A stretch of 15,278 bases of DNA from Methylopumilus sp036567085 (GTDB lineage Bacteria > Pseudomonadota > Gammaproteobacteria > Burkholderiales > Methylophilaceae): assembly GCA_036567085.1 (NCBI GenBank), contig DATCVG010000064.1, positions 1-15,278 of the forward strand, read 5' to 3'. Position numbers and translations under genes: made by a program. Within the stretch, counting starts at the first letter, position 1, and every line of letters begins with the position of its first letter. The notes beneath the pieces were generated by a model. That model was not told the DNA's origin. It searched no databases and worked only from the letters and a program-made list of their open reading frames with translations. Below, piece after piece: positions 1 through 7,254 of the stretch.

Positions 1-936
1 GAGAGCTGTTTCGAGTTTGTTTTGATCCACTACGAAACCACGAATACCTTCTGAAAGTTTTTCAGTTGCCATCGCATCTTCATTCAATGAGAAACGGAAT
101 TCGTCTTCAGTCATTTTAGCTGGCGCAGCTTTTGTAGCTCCGCTATCTTTAAGAATGCGTGGTAAGTCACCTTGTGTTGCTTCAAGCTCCTGAAGAAGAT
201 TTGGAGCGATCGTTAGACGATCACAACCTGCTAGAGCTGTAATTTCTCCAATATTTCTAAATGAAGCGCCCATTACGACTGTTTTGTATCCATGTTCTTT
301 GTAATATGCATAAATCTTTCGCACAGATATCACGCCCGGATCCTCTTCAGATGAGTAGGTGTTACCAGTTTTAGCTTTATACCAATCAAGGATGCGGCCT
401 ACGAATGGTGAAATAAGGAAAACACCTGCTTCAGCACAAGCGCGCGCTTGGCCAAAACCAAAAAGAAGGGTTAAGTTACAATTAATACCTTCTTTTTCTA
501 AAATTTCACCTGCTTTAATACCTTCCCATGTTGAAGCTAATTTAATAAGAACGCGATCTTTCTTCACGCCAGCTTCTTCATAAAGACCAATTAATTTACG
601 CCCTTTTTTAACCATTGCATCAATATTGAAAGATAAGCGCGCATCTACTTCAGTAGAAATACGACCAGGGATATGTTTCAGAATCTCTAGACCTACAAGC
701 ACAGCTAGCTTATCAGCTGCATCTTCAATTTGTTGAGATTTGTTGCTACTTTTGGATTTTGCATAAGCAATAGCTTCTTTAATCATAGGCTCACATTGAG
801 GAAGTGTACTAGCCTTTAAGAGTAAAGATGGGTTTGTTGTTGCATCATAAGGCTTTACTGTTTTAATTGCTTCTACGTCACCTGTATCCGCAACGATCGT
901 TGTCATGCCTTTTAACTGCTCTAATAATGTTGCCAT
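1..936 (-). CDS. tal: Transaldolase, TalB type (C-terminus cut by window edge)
   Basis: Transaldolase moves a dihydroxyacetone unit between sugar phosphates (sedoheptulose 7-phosphate + glyceraldehyde 3-phosphate to erythrose 4-phosphate + fructose 6-phosphate) in the cytosol. I translated the minus strand by hand from ATG at 936-934. It stays open for 312 codons to the window edge, with no stop; E. coli TalB has 317, so only about five residues are missing. The active-site residues fall at the E. coli numbers: D17 in VADTGD, N35 in TTNPSL, E96 in ISTEVDARLS, Schiff-base K132 in LIKLASTWEGI, T156, S176 and R181. A GGAG ribosome site lies 10 bases before the ATG. It diverges from ppsA. In RuMP-cycle methylotrophs this enzyme helps regenerate ribulose 5-phosphate; that role here is an inference from the suspected host. 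Confidence 0.97.
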   Translation of the reverse strand, partial: MATLLEQLKGMTTIVADTGDVEAIKTVKPYDATTNPSLLLKASTLPQCEPMIKEAIAYAKSKSSNKSQQIEDAADKLAVLVGLEILKHIPGRISTEVDARLSFNIDAMVKKGRKLIGLYEEAGVKKDRVLIKLASTWEGIKAGEILEKEGINCNLTLLFGFGQARACAEAGVFLISPFVGRILDWYKAKTGNTYSSEEDPGVISVRKIYAYYKEHGYKTVVMGASFRNIGEITALAGCDRLTIAPNLLQELEATQGDLPRILKDSGATKAAPAKMTEDEFRFSLNEDAMATEKLSEGIRGFVVDQNKLETAL

Positions 937-981
937 TGCTTTAAATCTCCAAAAAATGATGTCTTCGAAATGAGATCTAAA

Positions 982-987
982 ATTATA
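982..987 (-). promoter_or_regulatory. Candidate -10 element for transaldolase
   Basis: A perfect TATAAT reads on the minus strand about 46 bases before the tal start, predicting a leader of roughly 40 bases. No good -35 hexamer sits at 16-18 bases spacing, and no TGn extension is present. In such AT-rich DNA a chance match is possible. Confidence 0.35.
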
Positions 988-1267
988 TATGAATTGATAG
1001 CTAATCTAGAAGATTCAACTCATGTTTTATGGGTAAATATGAATTTTTTAGGGGTATTTCAAAGAACTCTTATTGAAATATTATATAAAATTCAAAAAAT
1101 ATCTTTATTTAACAGATTTTAATGAATTTTCGCTACATTTTAGCTACAATTGAGAGGGTTTTATTTAATCTCATTTCTTTTTAGTCTCTCATATGGAAAT
1201 CCTTTCACTCTCAACCTATTTCACTAAATCTTAAGACTAAGGATTCAGATGACAATAAGATGTTAAT

Positions 1268-1295
1268 TTGGCAAAATGTCGTCTTTTTATAGCAT
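1268..1295 (+). promoter_or_regulatory. Candidate sigma-70 promoter for ppsA-ppsR
   Basis: TTGGCA (1268-1273, 5 of 6 to consensus) and TAGCAT (1290-1295, 4 of 6) are 16 bases apart. Transcription would start near 1302 and leave a leader of about 108 bases. It is the best pair I found upstream of ppsA, but it is only moderately convincing. Confidence 0.3.
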
Positions 1296-1410
1296 CTCAC
1301 ATGTAAAGATTTTTTAGCCATCTTTGAAGTAAAAACCAATTAAACTAAAAAAACAGCATTACTAAAAATTAACTTCTTAAATTTTTCAAGTTATTAACCT
1401 AAGGGCCTTT

Positions 1411-3774
1411 ATGTCATCACATGTCATTCCACTGGAAAATCTTCGAAATACAGATGTCGGTTCTGTGGGAGGAAAGAATGCGTCATTAGGTGAAATGATT
1501 TCGCAGCTTAATGCAAAAGGTGTCAGAGTCCCTACGGGCTTTGCAACCACAGCATTAGCATTTAGAGAATTTTTAGCCCACAACAAACTCGACGATAAGA
1601 TTGCTGATGAACTAAAAACATTAAATACAGATGATACGGACGCGCTCGCTGTCAGTGGTAAAAAAATTAGACAATGGATTATTGATACCCCCTTCCCCTC
1701 TTCTTTAGAAAAAGCTATTGAAGAAAATTACACGCGACTCACAAAGAACTCTGCTGAAGGGATGACTTTCGCAGTGAGATCTTCTGCTACGGCAGAAGAT
1801 CTACCTGACGCTTCTTTTGCAGGTCAGCAAGAGAGCTTTTTAAATATTCATGGCGTTGAGAATATTAAGCATGCAATCAAAGAAGTGTTTGCATCTCTTT
1901 ATAATGATCGTGCTATTTCTTATCGCGTGCATAAAGGTTTTGTTCATGCTGATGTTGCTATTTCAGCAGGTGTTCAACAAATGGTACGAAGTGATATTGG
2001 CTGCTCTGGTGTGATGTTTACGATCGACACCGAATCAGGATTTAAGGATGTGGTATTTATTACTGCTTCTTATGGCTTAGGTGAGACGGTGGTTCAAGGC
2101 GCTGTAAACCCAGATGAATTCTATGTTTTTAAGCCGCTTTTAAAAGAAGGAAAGCCCGCAATCGTGAGACGATCGATTGGATCCAAAAAAATTAAAATGG
2201 TCTTTAGTGATGCTACACAAGCTGGAAAAAGCACACACACCATTGATGTTAATCCAAAAGAAAGCGATTTGTTTAGCCTCAATGATGAAGATATCTTAGA
2301 ACTTGCTCAATATGCGGTAACTATTGAATTACACTATGGTTGCCCTATGGATATTGAATGGGGCAAAAATGGTTTAGACGGAAAAATTTACATTCTTCAA
2401 GCTAGGCCTGAGACTGTTAAATCTCAATCAAAAAATGTAGTTGAAATTTTTAAATTAAAAGGAAGCGGTAAAGCGATTGTAGCAGGACGTGCAGTGACAC
2501 AAAAAATTGGCGTTGGTCCAGTGCGTATTGTTAAAGATCCTTCTGAAATGCATGCGGTTCAACCAGGTGATGTCTTGGTTGCAGACATGACTGACCCTAA
2601 TTGGGAACCAGTGATGAAAAGAGCATCAGCGCTTGTAACGAATCGTGGTGGTCGAACATGTCATGCTGCCATCATTGCCCGTGAACTTGGTATTCCAGCG
2701 ATTGTTGGTAGTGTGAATGCGACTGAACTTTTACAAGATGGAGATATGGTAACCGTCTGTTGTTCAGAGGGTGAAACTGGACTTGTATTCCAAGGTGCAC
2801 TTGAATACGAAGTTAATACAGAAAAAGAAACTGTCCTTCCAACACCGCCAGTGAAAATCATGATGAACGTGGGTAATCCTGATATGGCATTTACATTCGC
2901 TCAAACACCGAATGATGGTGTGGGTTTAGCGCGTTTAGAATTTGTGATCAATAATATGATCGGCATTCACCCAAAAGCCATATTAAATTATTCGGCGATG
3001 CCCCAAGATATACAAAAACAAATTACACATCGTGCGCGCGGTTATCTTAATCCTAAACAATTCTATATTGATAAAATAGCTGAGGGTGTTGCAACCATTG
3101 CAGCGGCATTTTATCCAAAACCAGTCATTGTAAGAACATCTGATTTTAAATCTAATGAATATAAAAAATTAGTTGGTGGAGACATCTACGAACCTGATGA
3201 AGAAAATCCAATGATTGGATTTCGTGGTGCGGCGCGCTACATGTCAGAAGATTTTAAAGAATGCTTTGTCATGGAATGTCAAGCTATGAAAAAGGTAAGA
3301 GAAACTTTCGGTTTAACAAATGTAGAAATTATGATTCCATTTGTAAGAACTTTAGAAGAAGCAAAAGAAGTAACTTCCATTATGGCGGCTAACGGTCTTA
3401 AGAGAGGTGATCATGGACTTCGCTTAATTATGATGTGTGAAGTACCATCAAACGCAATCTTAGCTGAAGCATTCCTTGAATACTTCGATGGATTCTCCAT
3501 TGGATCAAATGATTTAACACAACTTACATTAGGCACTGATCGAGACTCAGGCATTTTAGCTGACGGTTTTGATGAAAGAAATGATGCTGTGAAAGCACTG
3601 ATCCAAATGGCAATTTCAGCAGCTAAGAAAACAAAAAAATATATTGGAATTTGTGGACAAGGCCCCTCAGATCATCCTGACTTTGCAGAATGGCTTGTCA
3701 AAGAAGGTATTTCATCAATGTCCCTTAATCCTGACACTGTGATCAGTACATGGAAGCGTATTAGCCAAAAATAA
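1411..3774 (+). CDS. ppsA: Phosphoenolpyruvate synthase (pyruvate, water dikinase)
   Basis: PpsA converts pyruvate + ATP + water to PEP + AMP + phosphate, feeding gluconeogenesis in the cytosol. The 787-residue protein is close to E. coli PpsA (792). The order is an N-terminal nucleotide-binding domain (GGKNASLGEM near residue 21, AVRSSATAEDLPDASFAGQQ near 120), the swivelling phosphohistidine domain (GGRTCHAAIIARELGIPA, catalytic H418), and a C-terminal PEP/pyruvate barrel ending in GICGQGPSDHPDF and SLNPDTV. T416, two residues before H418, matches the threonine that PpsR phosphorylates in E. coli. AAGGG five bases before the ATG supports the start. The stop overlaps the ppsR start by one base. 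In a RuMP methylotroph that yields pyruvate from sugar cleavage, this step would supply PEP; that is inferred. Confidence 0.97.
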   Translation: MSSHVIPLENLRNTDVGSVGGKNASLGEMISQLNAKGVRVPTGFATTALAFREFLAHNKLDDKIADELKTLNTDDTDALAVSGKKIRQWIIDTPFPSSLEKAIEENYTRLTKNSAEGMTFAVRSSATAEDLPDASFAGQQESFLNIHGVENIKHAIKEVFASLYNDRAISYRVHKGFVHADVAISAGVQQMVRSDIGCSGVMFTIDTESGFKDVVFITASYGLGETVVQGAVNPDEFYVFKPLLKEGKPAIVRRSIGSKKIKMVFSDATQAGKSTHTIDVNPKESDLFSLNDEDILELAQYAVTIELHYGCPMDIEWGKNGLDGKIYILQARPETVKSQSKNVVEIFKLKGSGKAIVAGRAVTQKIGVGPVRIVKDPSEMHAVQPGDVLVADMTDPNWEPVMKRASALVTNRGGRTCHAAIIARELGIPAIVGSVNATELLQDGDMVTVCCSEGETGLVFQGALEYEVNTEKETVLPTPPVKIMMNVGNPDMAFTFAQTPNDGVGLARLEFVINNMIGIHPKAILNYSAMPQDIQKQITHRARGYLNPKQFYIDKIAEGVATIAAAFYPKPVIVRTSDFKSNEYKKLVGGDIYEPDEENPMIGFRGAARYMSEDFKECFVMECQAMKKVRETFGLTNVEIMIPFVRTLEEAKEVTSIMAANGLKRGDHGLRLIMMCEVPSNAILAEAFLEYFDGFSIGSNDLTQLTLGTDRDSGILADGFDERNDAVKALIQMAISAAKKTKKYIGICGQGPSDHPDFAEWLVKEGISSMSLNPDTVISTWKRISQK

Positions 3775-4589
3775 TGGCACAACAAAAAAGAACAGCGTTC
3801 TTTATCTCTGACGGCACAGGTATTACTGCTGGTGCATTAGGTCAACTTTTAGCTCACTTCCCAAACACACAATTTACACAAATCAGAATTCCATTTACCG
3901 ACTCCGATGCAAAAGTGGATGACGCCCAAAAACGTATCGTGAACGCAAAAATGGAAAATAGCCTAAGACCGATTGTTATTATGTCCATTGGTAATCCTAA
4001 ACTTCGTGCAGAACTTAAAGAGGTTGACGCTTATTACATTGATCTTTTTGATTCATTCATTGATCCTTTAGGTGTTGAATTAAAGGAAGAACCTCTCACA
4101 CGTCCCGGTGTTGCCCACAGTATATCTGGGTCTAATTATTCAGACCGAATGGAAGCGATTAATTTTGCATTAGGTCATGATGACGGGATGACTCATAACG
4201 GTCTCAATCAAGCTAATGTGATTTTGGTGGGTGTATCTCGATCAGGTAAAACACCAACGAGCATTTATCTTGCGATGCAATTTGGTATTAAAGCTGCAAA
4301 CTACCCCTTAACACCTGAGGATTTTGAAAGAAAAGCATTGCCACCTATTCTAGAAGGATATATCGATAAAATTTTCGGATTAACCATTCAAGCAGATCGC
4401 TTAAGCAGCCTTCGAAGCGAAAGGCGACCAAATAGCACTTACGCATCACTTGAAAACTGTAGGAAAGAAATTGCCGATTGTGAAAGCCTTATGAAAAGAG
4501 CCGGCATACCATGGGCAGATTCAACCACACGTTCGGTCGAAGAACTTTCAGCGATTATCTTACAAAAAATTCGTCAGCCTAATACTTAA
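3774..4589 (+). CDS. ppsR: PEP synthase regulatory protein (kinase/pyrophosphorylase)
   Basis: This is a member of the DUF299/PpsR family, a bifunctional enzyme. It inactivates PEP synthase by ADP-dependent phosphorylation of the threonine beside the catalytic histidine and reactivates it by phosphate-dependent removal, releasing pyrophosphate. The 271-residue length is normal for the family. The start TAFFISDGTGITAG and the P-loop-like GVSRSGKT at residues 153-160, followed by PTSIYLA and YPL, are family hallmarks. The ATG shares its A with the ppsA TAA stop (TAATG) and no Shine-Dalgarno is visible, so translation is probably coupled to ppsA, keeping regulator and target matched. It ends six bases from the convergent peroxidase gene, with no terminator between them. 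Confidence 0.96.
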   Translation: MAQQKRTAFFISDGTGITAGALGQLLAHFPNTQFTQIRIPFTDSDAKVDDAQKRIVNAKMENSLRPIVIMSIGNPKLRAELKEVDAYYIDLFDSFIDPLGVELKEEPLTRPGVAHSISGSNYSDRMEAINFALGHDDGMTHNGLNQANVILVGVSRSGKTPTSIYLAMQFGIKAANYPLTPEDFERKALPPILEGYIDKIFGLTIQADRLSSLRSERRPNSTYASLENCRKEIADCESLMKRAGIPWADSTTRSVEELSAIILQKIRQPNT

Positions 4590-4595
4590 AAGGTA

Positions 4596-5123
4596 TTAAT
4601 TTAATTCTGCTTTAATTTTATCTAAAATTGCTGGTGAGTCAGGTGTGACATCACTTGTAAATGCGTATACTTTTTTACCTTGCGGCAATATTAAATATTT
4701 AAAAAAATTCCACTGAGGCATTTGACCTGACATTTTAATCAACTCCTGGTAGAAGGGATTTGCATTTTTTCCTGTCACACTGGATTTAATTGTCATGGGA
4801 AATTCAACTGCATAAGTTAACTTGCAGAAATCTCGCACTTCCTTATCAGTACTTAATTCTTGATTAAAGTCATTGGAAGGAAATCCAATCACCAATAGAC
4901 CTTTATCATGATATTTCTTATAAAGCGCCTCTAGTGCGTTAAACTGCGGCGTAAATCCGCATTTGCTTGCTGTATTTACAACTAATATAGGCTTTGATTG
5001 ATAATCACATAAGTTAATATTGTCACCCTGAAGTGTATTAAACTGATGATTATATAAAGAAGGACAGGCGGCATAAGTCATGGCTGGTATTATCCAAAAA
5101 AATAATAGTAAAAAAAATTTCAT
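4596..5123 (-). CDS. Periplasmic glutathione peroxidase-like protein
   Basis: This thiol peroxidase of the GPx/BtuE family probably reduces hydrogen or organic peroxides. From ATG at 5123-5121 it has 175 residues and begins with a signal peptide (MKFFLLLFFWIIPAMTYA, cleavage near residue 18 or 19), so it should act in the periplasm. The peroxidatic cysteine is C55 in NTASKCGFTPQ. W138 and N139 (WNFFKYL) complete the usual site, and C100 (DFC) is a possible resolving cysteine. The usual FPCNQF segment reads FPSNDF, a variant I recall from other proteobacterial members. C20 and C39 are extra cysteines. A longer reading from TTG at 5150 is possible, but it would bury the signal peptide. It diverges from the next gene and converges on ppsR. 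Confidence 0.9.
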   Translation of the reverse strand: MKFFLLLFFWIIPAMTYAACPSLYNHQFNTLQGDNINLCDYQSKPILVVNTASKCGFTPQFNALEALYKKYHDKGLLVIGFPSNDFNQELSTDKEVRDFCKLTYAVEFPMTIKSSVTGKNANPFYQELIKMSGQMPQWNFFKYLILPQGKKVYAFTSDVTPDSPAILDKIKAELN

Positions 5124-5167
5124 GAAACTAGTCTCAAAGTTTGATGTCAATTCGACATACCTTTACT

Positions 5168-5175
5168 ACTATAAT
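5168..5175. promoter_or_regulatory. Overlapping divergent -10 candidates
   Basis: The plus strand reads TATAAT at 5170-5175, facing the small secreted protein. The minus strand reads TATAGT at 5173-5168, facing the peroxidase gene. The 58-bp gap between the two ATGs allows little else. Neither has a good -35 hexamer. The plus-strand element ends only six bases before the ATG at 5182, so that transcript could be nearly leaderless. Confidence 0.3.
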
Positions 5176-5181
5176 TCAAAA

Positions 5182-5724
5182 ATGTTAAAAATATTCATTA
5201 CTTTTTCGATTTTTTTTACTTTAGTTTCGCAATCCATAATATCTGAAGTCAAGGCCAATACAAATTACGATTATTTGATACATATTGATGAAAATTTTGA
5301 TAAGCATCCAATTCATTTGGTCGATTTTCGTTGGCAAGGGTATTGGATAAAGCAGGGCTCCCTTTTAAAAAAAGCAGCTTCATCAGCACTGCCTAATAGT
5401 GCTTTATGCGAGAAAGGTAATTATGGAAATCTGGTGTTATCTCTTGATCCACACGTATTTTATAATCCACAAATGACAACTTTTTACGGCACGCTCAAAG
5501 CTAAAATCTATAATCAGGATGGAAAGGCCATTAAGAAAATAAAAGTAGAAGATGAGTTAGTTGGAAGAATCGGTATCTTGCATGAAATGTCGATTGATAA
5601 ACTCTATAAAAAACTTTTAATAGAACTTGATACACAAATTAAAAATGATTCAGAAATCAACATCCGAAGTAGCATTAAAAAATCACATGGCATAGAAGGA
5701 ACTTTTTGTCTAATGCTAGACTAG
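5182..5724 (+). CDS. Small secreted protein of unknown function
   Basis: I do not recognise this family. From ATG at 5182 the product has 180 residues, with a clear signal peptide (hydrophobic FITFSIFFTLVSQSII, likely cleavage after A25 in VKA). The mature part is basic and seems rich in beta strands (LVLSLDP, GTLKAKIY), with a lysine-rich helix near residues 136-155. Two cysteines, C76 and C176, could form a disulfide in the periplasm; no lipobox cysteine is present. The frame is open upstream to ATGs at 5080 and 5122, but those would overlap the peroxidase gene and bury the signal sequence. No Shine-Dalgarno precedes the chosen start. It ends six bases from the convergent fumarase gene. Real-gene status rests on length and signal peptide. 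Confidence 0.7.
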   Translation: MLKIFITFSIFFTLVSQSIISEVKANTNYDYLIHIDENFDKHPIHLVDFRWQGYWIKQGSLLKKAASSALPNSALCEKGNYGNLVLSLDPHVFYNPQMTTFYGTLKAKIYNQDGKAIKKIKVEDELVGRIGILHEMSIDKLYKKLLIELDTQIKNDSEINIRSSIKKSHGIEGTFCLMLD

Positions 5725-5730
5725 AATTTA

Positions 5731-7248
5731 TTATAAAGTGTTGATGGGTATAGATTTGTTTTTCCATTGGGCTTGTGATTCAGAATAAATTGATAATCCA
5801 TTTGTATCGATTGAAACCATCACCGGCATATCTTTTACTTCAAATTCATACATGGCCTCCATACCAAGCTCAGGAAAAGCAATAACTTTAGAAGAAGCAA
5901 TAGCCTTTGAAATTAGATAAGCTGCGCCACCGACTGCACTTAAGTAAACAGACTCATATTTTTTAATTATTTGAATTGCCTCGTTTCCACGCTCAGCTTT
6001 TCCGATTGTTCCTAAAATTCCTAATTTACCATGCATCATTTCCATGAATTGATCCATACGATTAGCTGTAGTGGGTCCAGCAGGGCCAATTACTTCCTTG
6101 TGAACGGCATTTACCGGACCCACATAATAAATAAACTTATCTTTTAAATTAATTTCCGCAGGTAAAGACTCTCCTCTTTTTAAAAGATCTGCAATCTTTT
6201 TGTGTGCGCCGTCTCTAGCGGTAATTAATTTTCCTGTTAATAAAAGTAAATCACCTTCCCTCCACTCCTTAATTGATTCTTTATTTATCGAATCAAGATT
6301 GATTCTTTTAGCATTTGCTTGAGGAGACCAGATATCTTTAGGCCATGTATCTAAATTGGGAATTTTAAAATGTGCTGGGCCACTACCATTCAAAATAAAA
6401 TGTGTATGTCGTGTTGCTGCACAATTTGGAATAAGCGCAACAGGGAGAGAGGCTACATGGCAGGGATAATCCATAATTTTGACATCAAGCACTGTTGTTA
6501 ATCCACCAAAGCCTTGAGCGCCTACACCGAGTTGATTAATTTTGTTATAAAGCTCAATTCGTAGCTCTTCTATTTTATTTTTTGCCCCACGCTCAAAAAG
6601 GGCATGAATATCTATTGGCAACATCAATGACTCCTTAGCCATTAACATTGCTTTTTCAGATGATCCACCAATACCGATACCAATGACACCTGGAGGACAC
6701 CAGCCAGCGCCCATTTCTGGAATGACTTTAAGGACCCAATCTACAATGTTATCGGAAGGATTCAGTGTCGTAAATTGTGCTTTATTTTCTGAGCCCCCAC
6801 CTTTGGCACTAATAGATACACGCACTTTGTCACCTTTAATTATTTTTACATGTGTGATGGCAGGTGTATTGTCTTTTGTATTTTGTCTTTGACCTGCAGG
6901 ATCTGAAACCATTGAAGGTCGAAGTGGATTGTCTTTATTTGTATAAGCACGCTTCACACCTTCGTTCACCATTTCTTCAATTGAAAGATCAGATAACCAT
7001 GTGACATCCATCCCTACTTCTATAAAAGCAATGACAATACCTGTATCCTGACATATGGGTCTTTGCCCCAATGCACTCATTTTTGAACTTGTTAAAATTT
7101 GAAGCATTGCATCTTTAGCAGGAATAGATTTTTCTTTTTCATATGCTTCGCGCATCGAAGAAATAAAATCTTCTGAATGGTAATAAGAAACAAATTGAAG
7201 AGCATCAGCAATACTCTCAATAAAATCCTCTTTTTTAATTAAAGCCAT
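5731..7248 (-). CDS. fumA: Fumarate hydratase, class I (4Fe-4S)
   Basis: This enzyme interconverts fumarate and (S)-malate in the TCA cycle using an oxygen-sensitive 4Fe-4S cluster. The 505-residue single chain carries both alpha and beta parts of class I fumarases. C66 (PICQDTG), C184 (GWCPPG) and C276 (PNCAATRH) have almost the spacing of the three cluster cysteines of Leishmania fumarase. D68, H264, T393-T394 and R397 (GPTTANR) and K417 (GTIGKAER) fall where its catalytic residues do. The start lies six bases after the acnB stop, so the two genes should be co-transcribed. The ribosome site is weak (AAAAGACG). Related class I tartrate dehydratases are an alternative, but the acnB partner favours fumarase. 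Confidence 0.93.
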   Translation of the reverse strand: MALIKKEDFIESIADALQFVSYYHSEDFISSMREAYEKEKSIPAKDAMLQILTSSKMSALGQRPICQDTGIVIAFIEVGMDVTWLSDLSIEEMVNEGVKRAYTNKDNPLRPSMVSDPAGQRQNTKDNTPAITHVKIIKGDKVRVSISAKGGGSENKAQFTTLNPSDNIVDWVLKVIPEMGAGWCPPGVIGIGIGGSSEKAMLMAKESLMLPIDIHALFERGAKNKIEELRIELYNKINQLGVGAQGFGGLTTVLDVKIMDYPCHVASLPVALIPNCAATRHTHFILNGSGPAHFKIPNLDTWPKDIWSPQANAKRINLDSINKESIKEWREGDLLLLTGKLITARDGAHKKIADLLKRGESLPAEINLKDKFIYYVGPVNAVHKEVIGPAGPTTANRMDQFMEMMHGKLGILGTIGKAERGNEAIQIIKKYESVYLSAVGGAAYLISKAIASSKVIAFPELGMEAMYEFEVKDMPVMVSIDTNGLSIYSESQAQWKNKSIPINTL

Positions 7249-7254
7249 CGTCTT

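Larger units (their letters stand above)
937..1410. other. 474-bp divergent intergenic region, tal/ppsA
   Basis: This is the only non-coding stretch over 300 bases. It is strongly AT-rich and should hold the divergent promoters of tal and ppsA. It contains a hairpin-like inverted repeat (TATTTCA at 1055-1061, TGAAATA at 1074-1080, with a short inner AAG/CTT stem). Weaker inverted repeats are TTGAGAG 1150-1156 with CTCTCAA 1208-1214, and TTAGTCT 1181-1187 with AGACTAA 1234-1240. GCTACA is repeated directly at 1132 and 1143. I recognise no riboswitch, RNA gene or convincing small ORF. Confidence 0.6.

Noticed and set aside
359..583. 74-residue plus-strand ORF opposite transaldolase
   Set aside because: It lies wholly within the conserved transaldolase coding region.
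1055..1080. Hairpin TATTTCA/TGAAATA as a terminator
   Set aside because: AT-only outer stem and no T run after it on either strand; it lies upstream of both genes, where no terminator is needed.
1039..1122. 27-codon ORF starting MNFLGVFQRT in the tal/ppsA gap
   Set aside because: Too short, no ribosome site, and such ORFs are expected by chance in AT-rich DNA.
5124..5150. Longer peroxidase start at TTG 5150
   Set aside because: It would place nine polar residues before a good signal peptide, uses a rare start codon, and shows no ribosome site.
5080..5181. Upstream ATGs (5080, 5122) for the secreted protein
   Set aside because: They overlap the peroxidase gene on the other strand and bury the signal peptide. 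The shared CATG at 5121-5124 giving an ATG on both strands is a coincidence of the palindrome.
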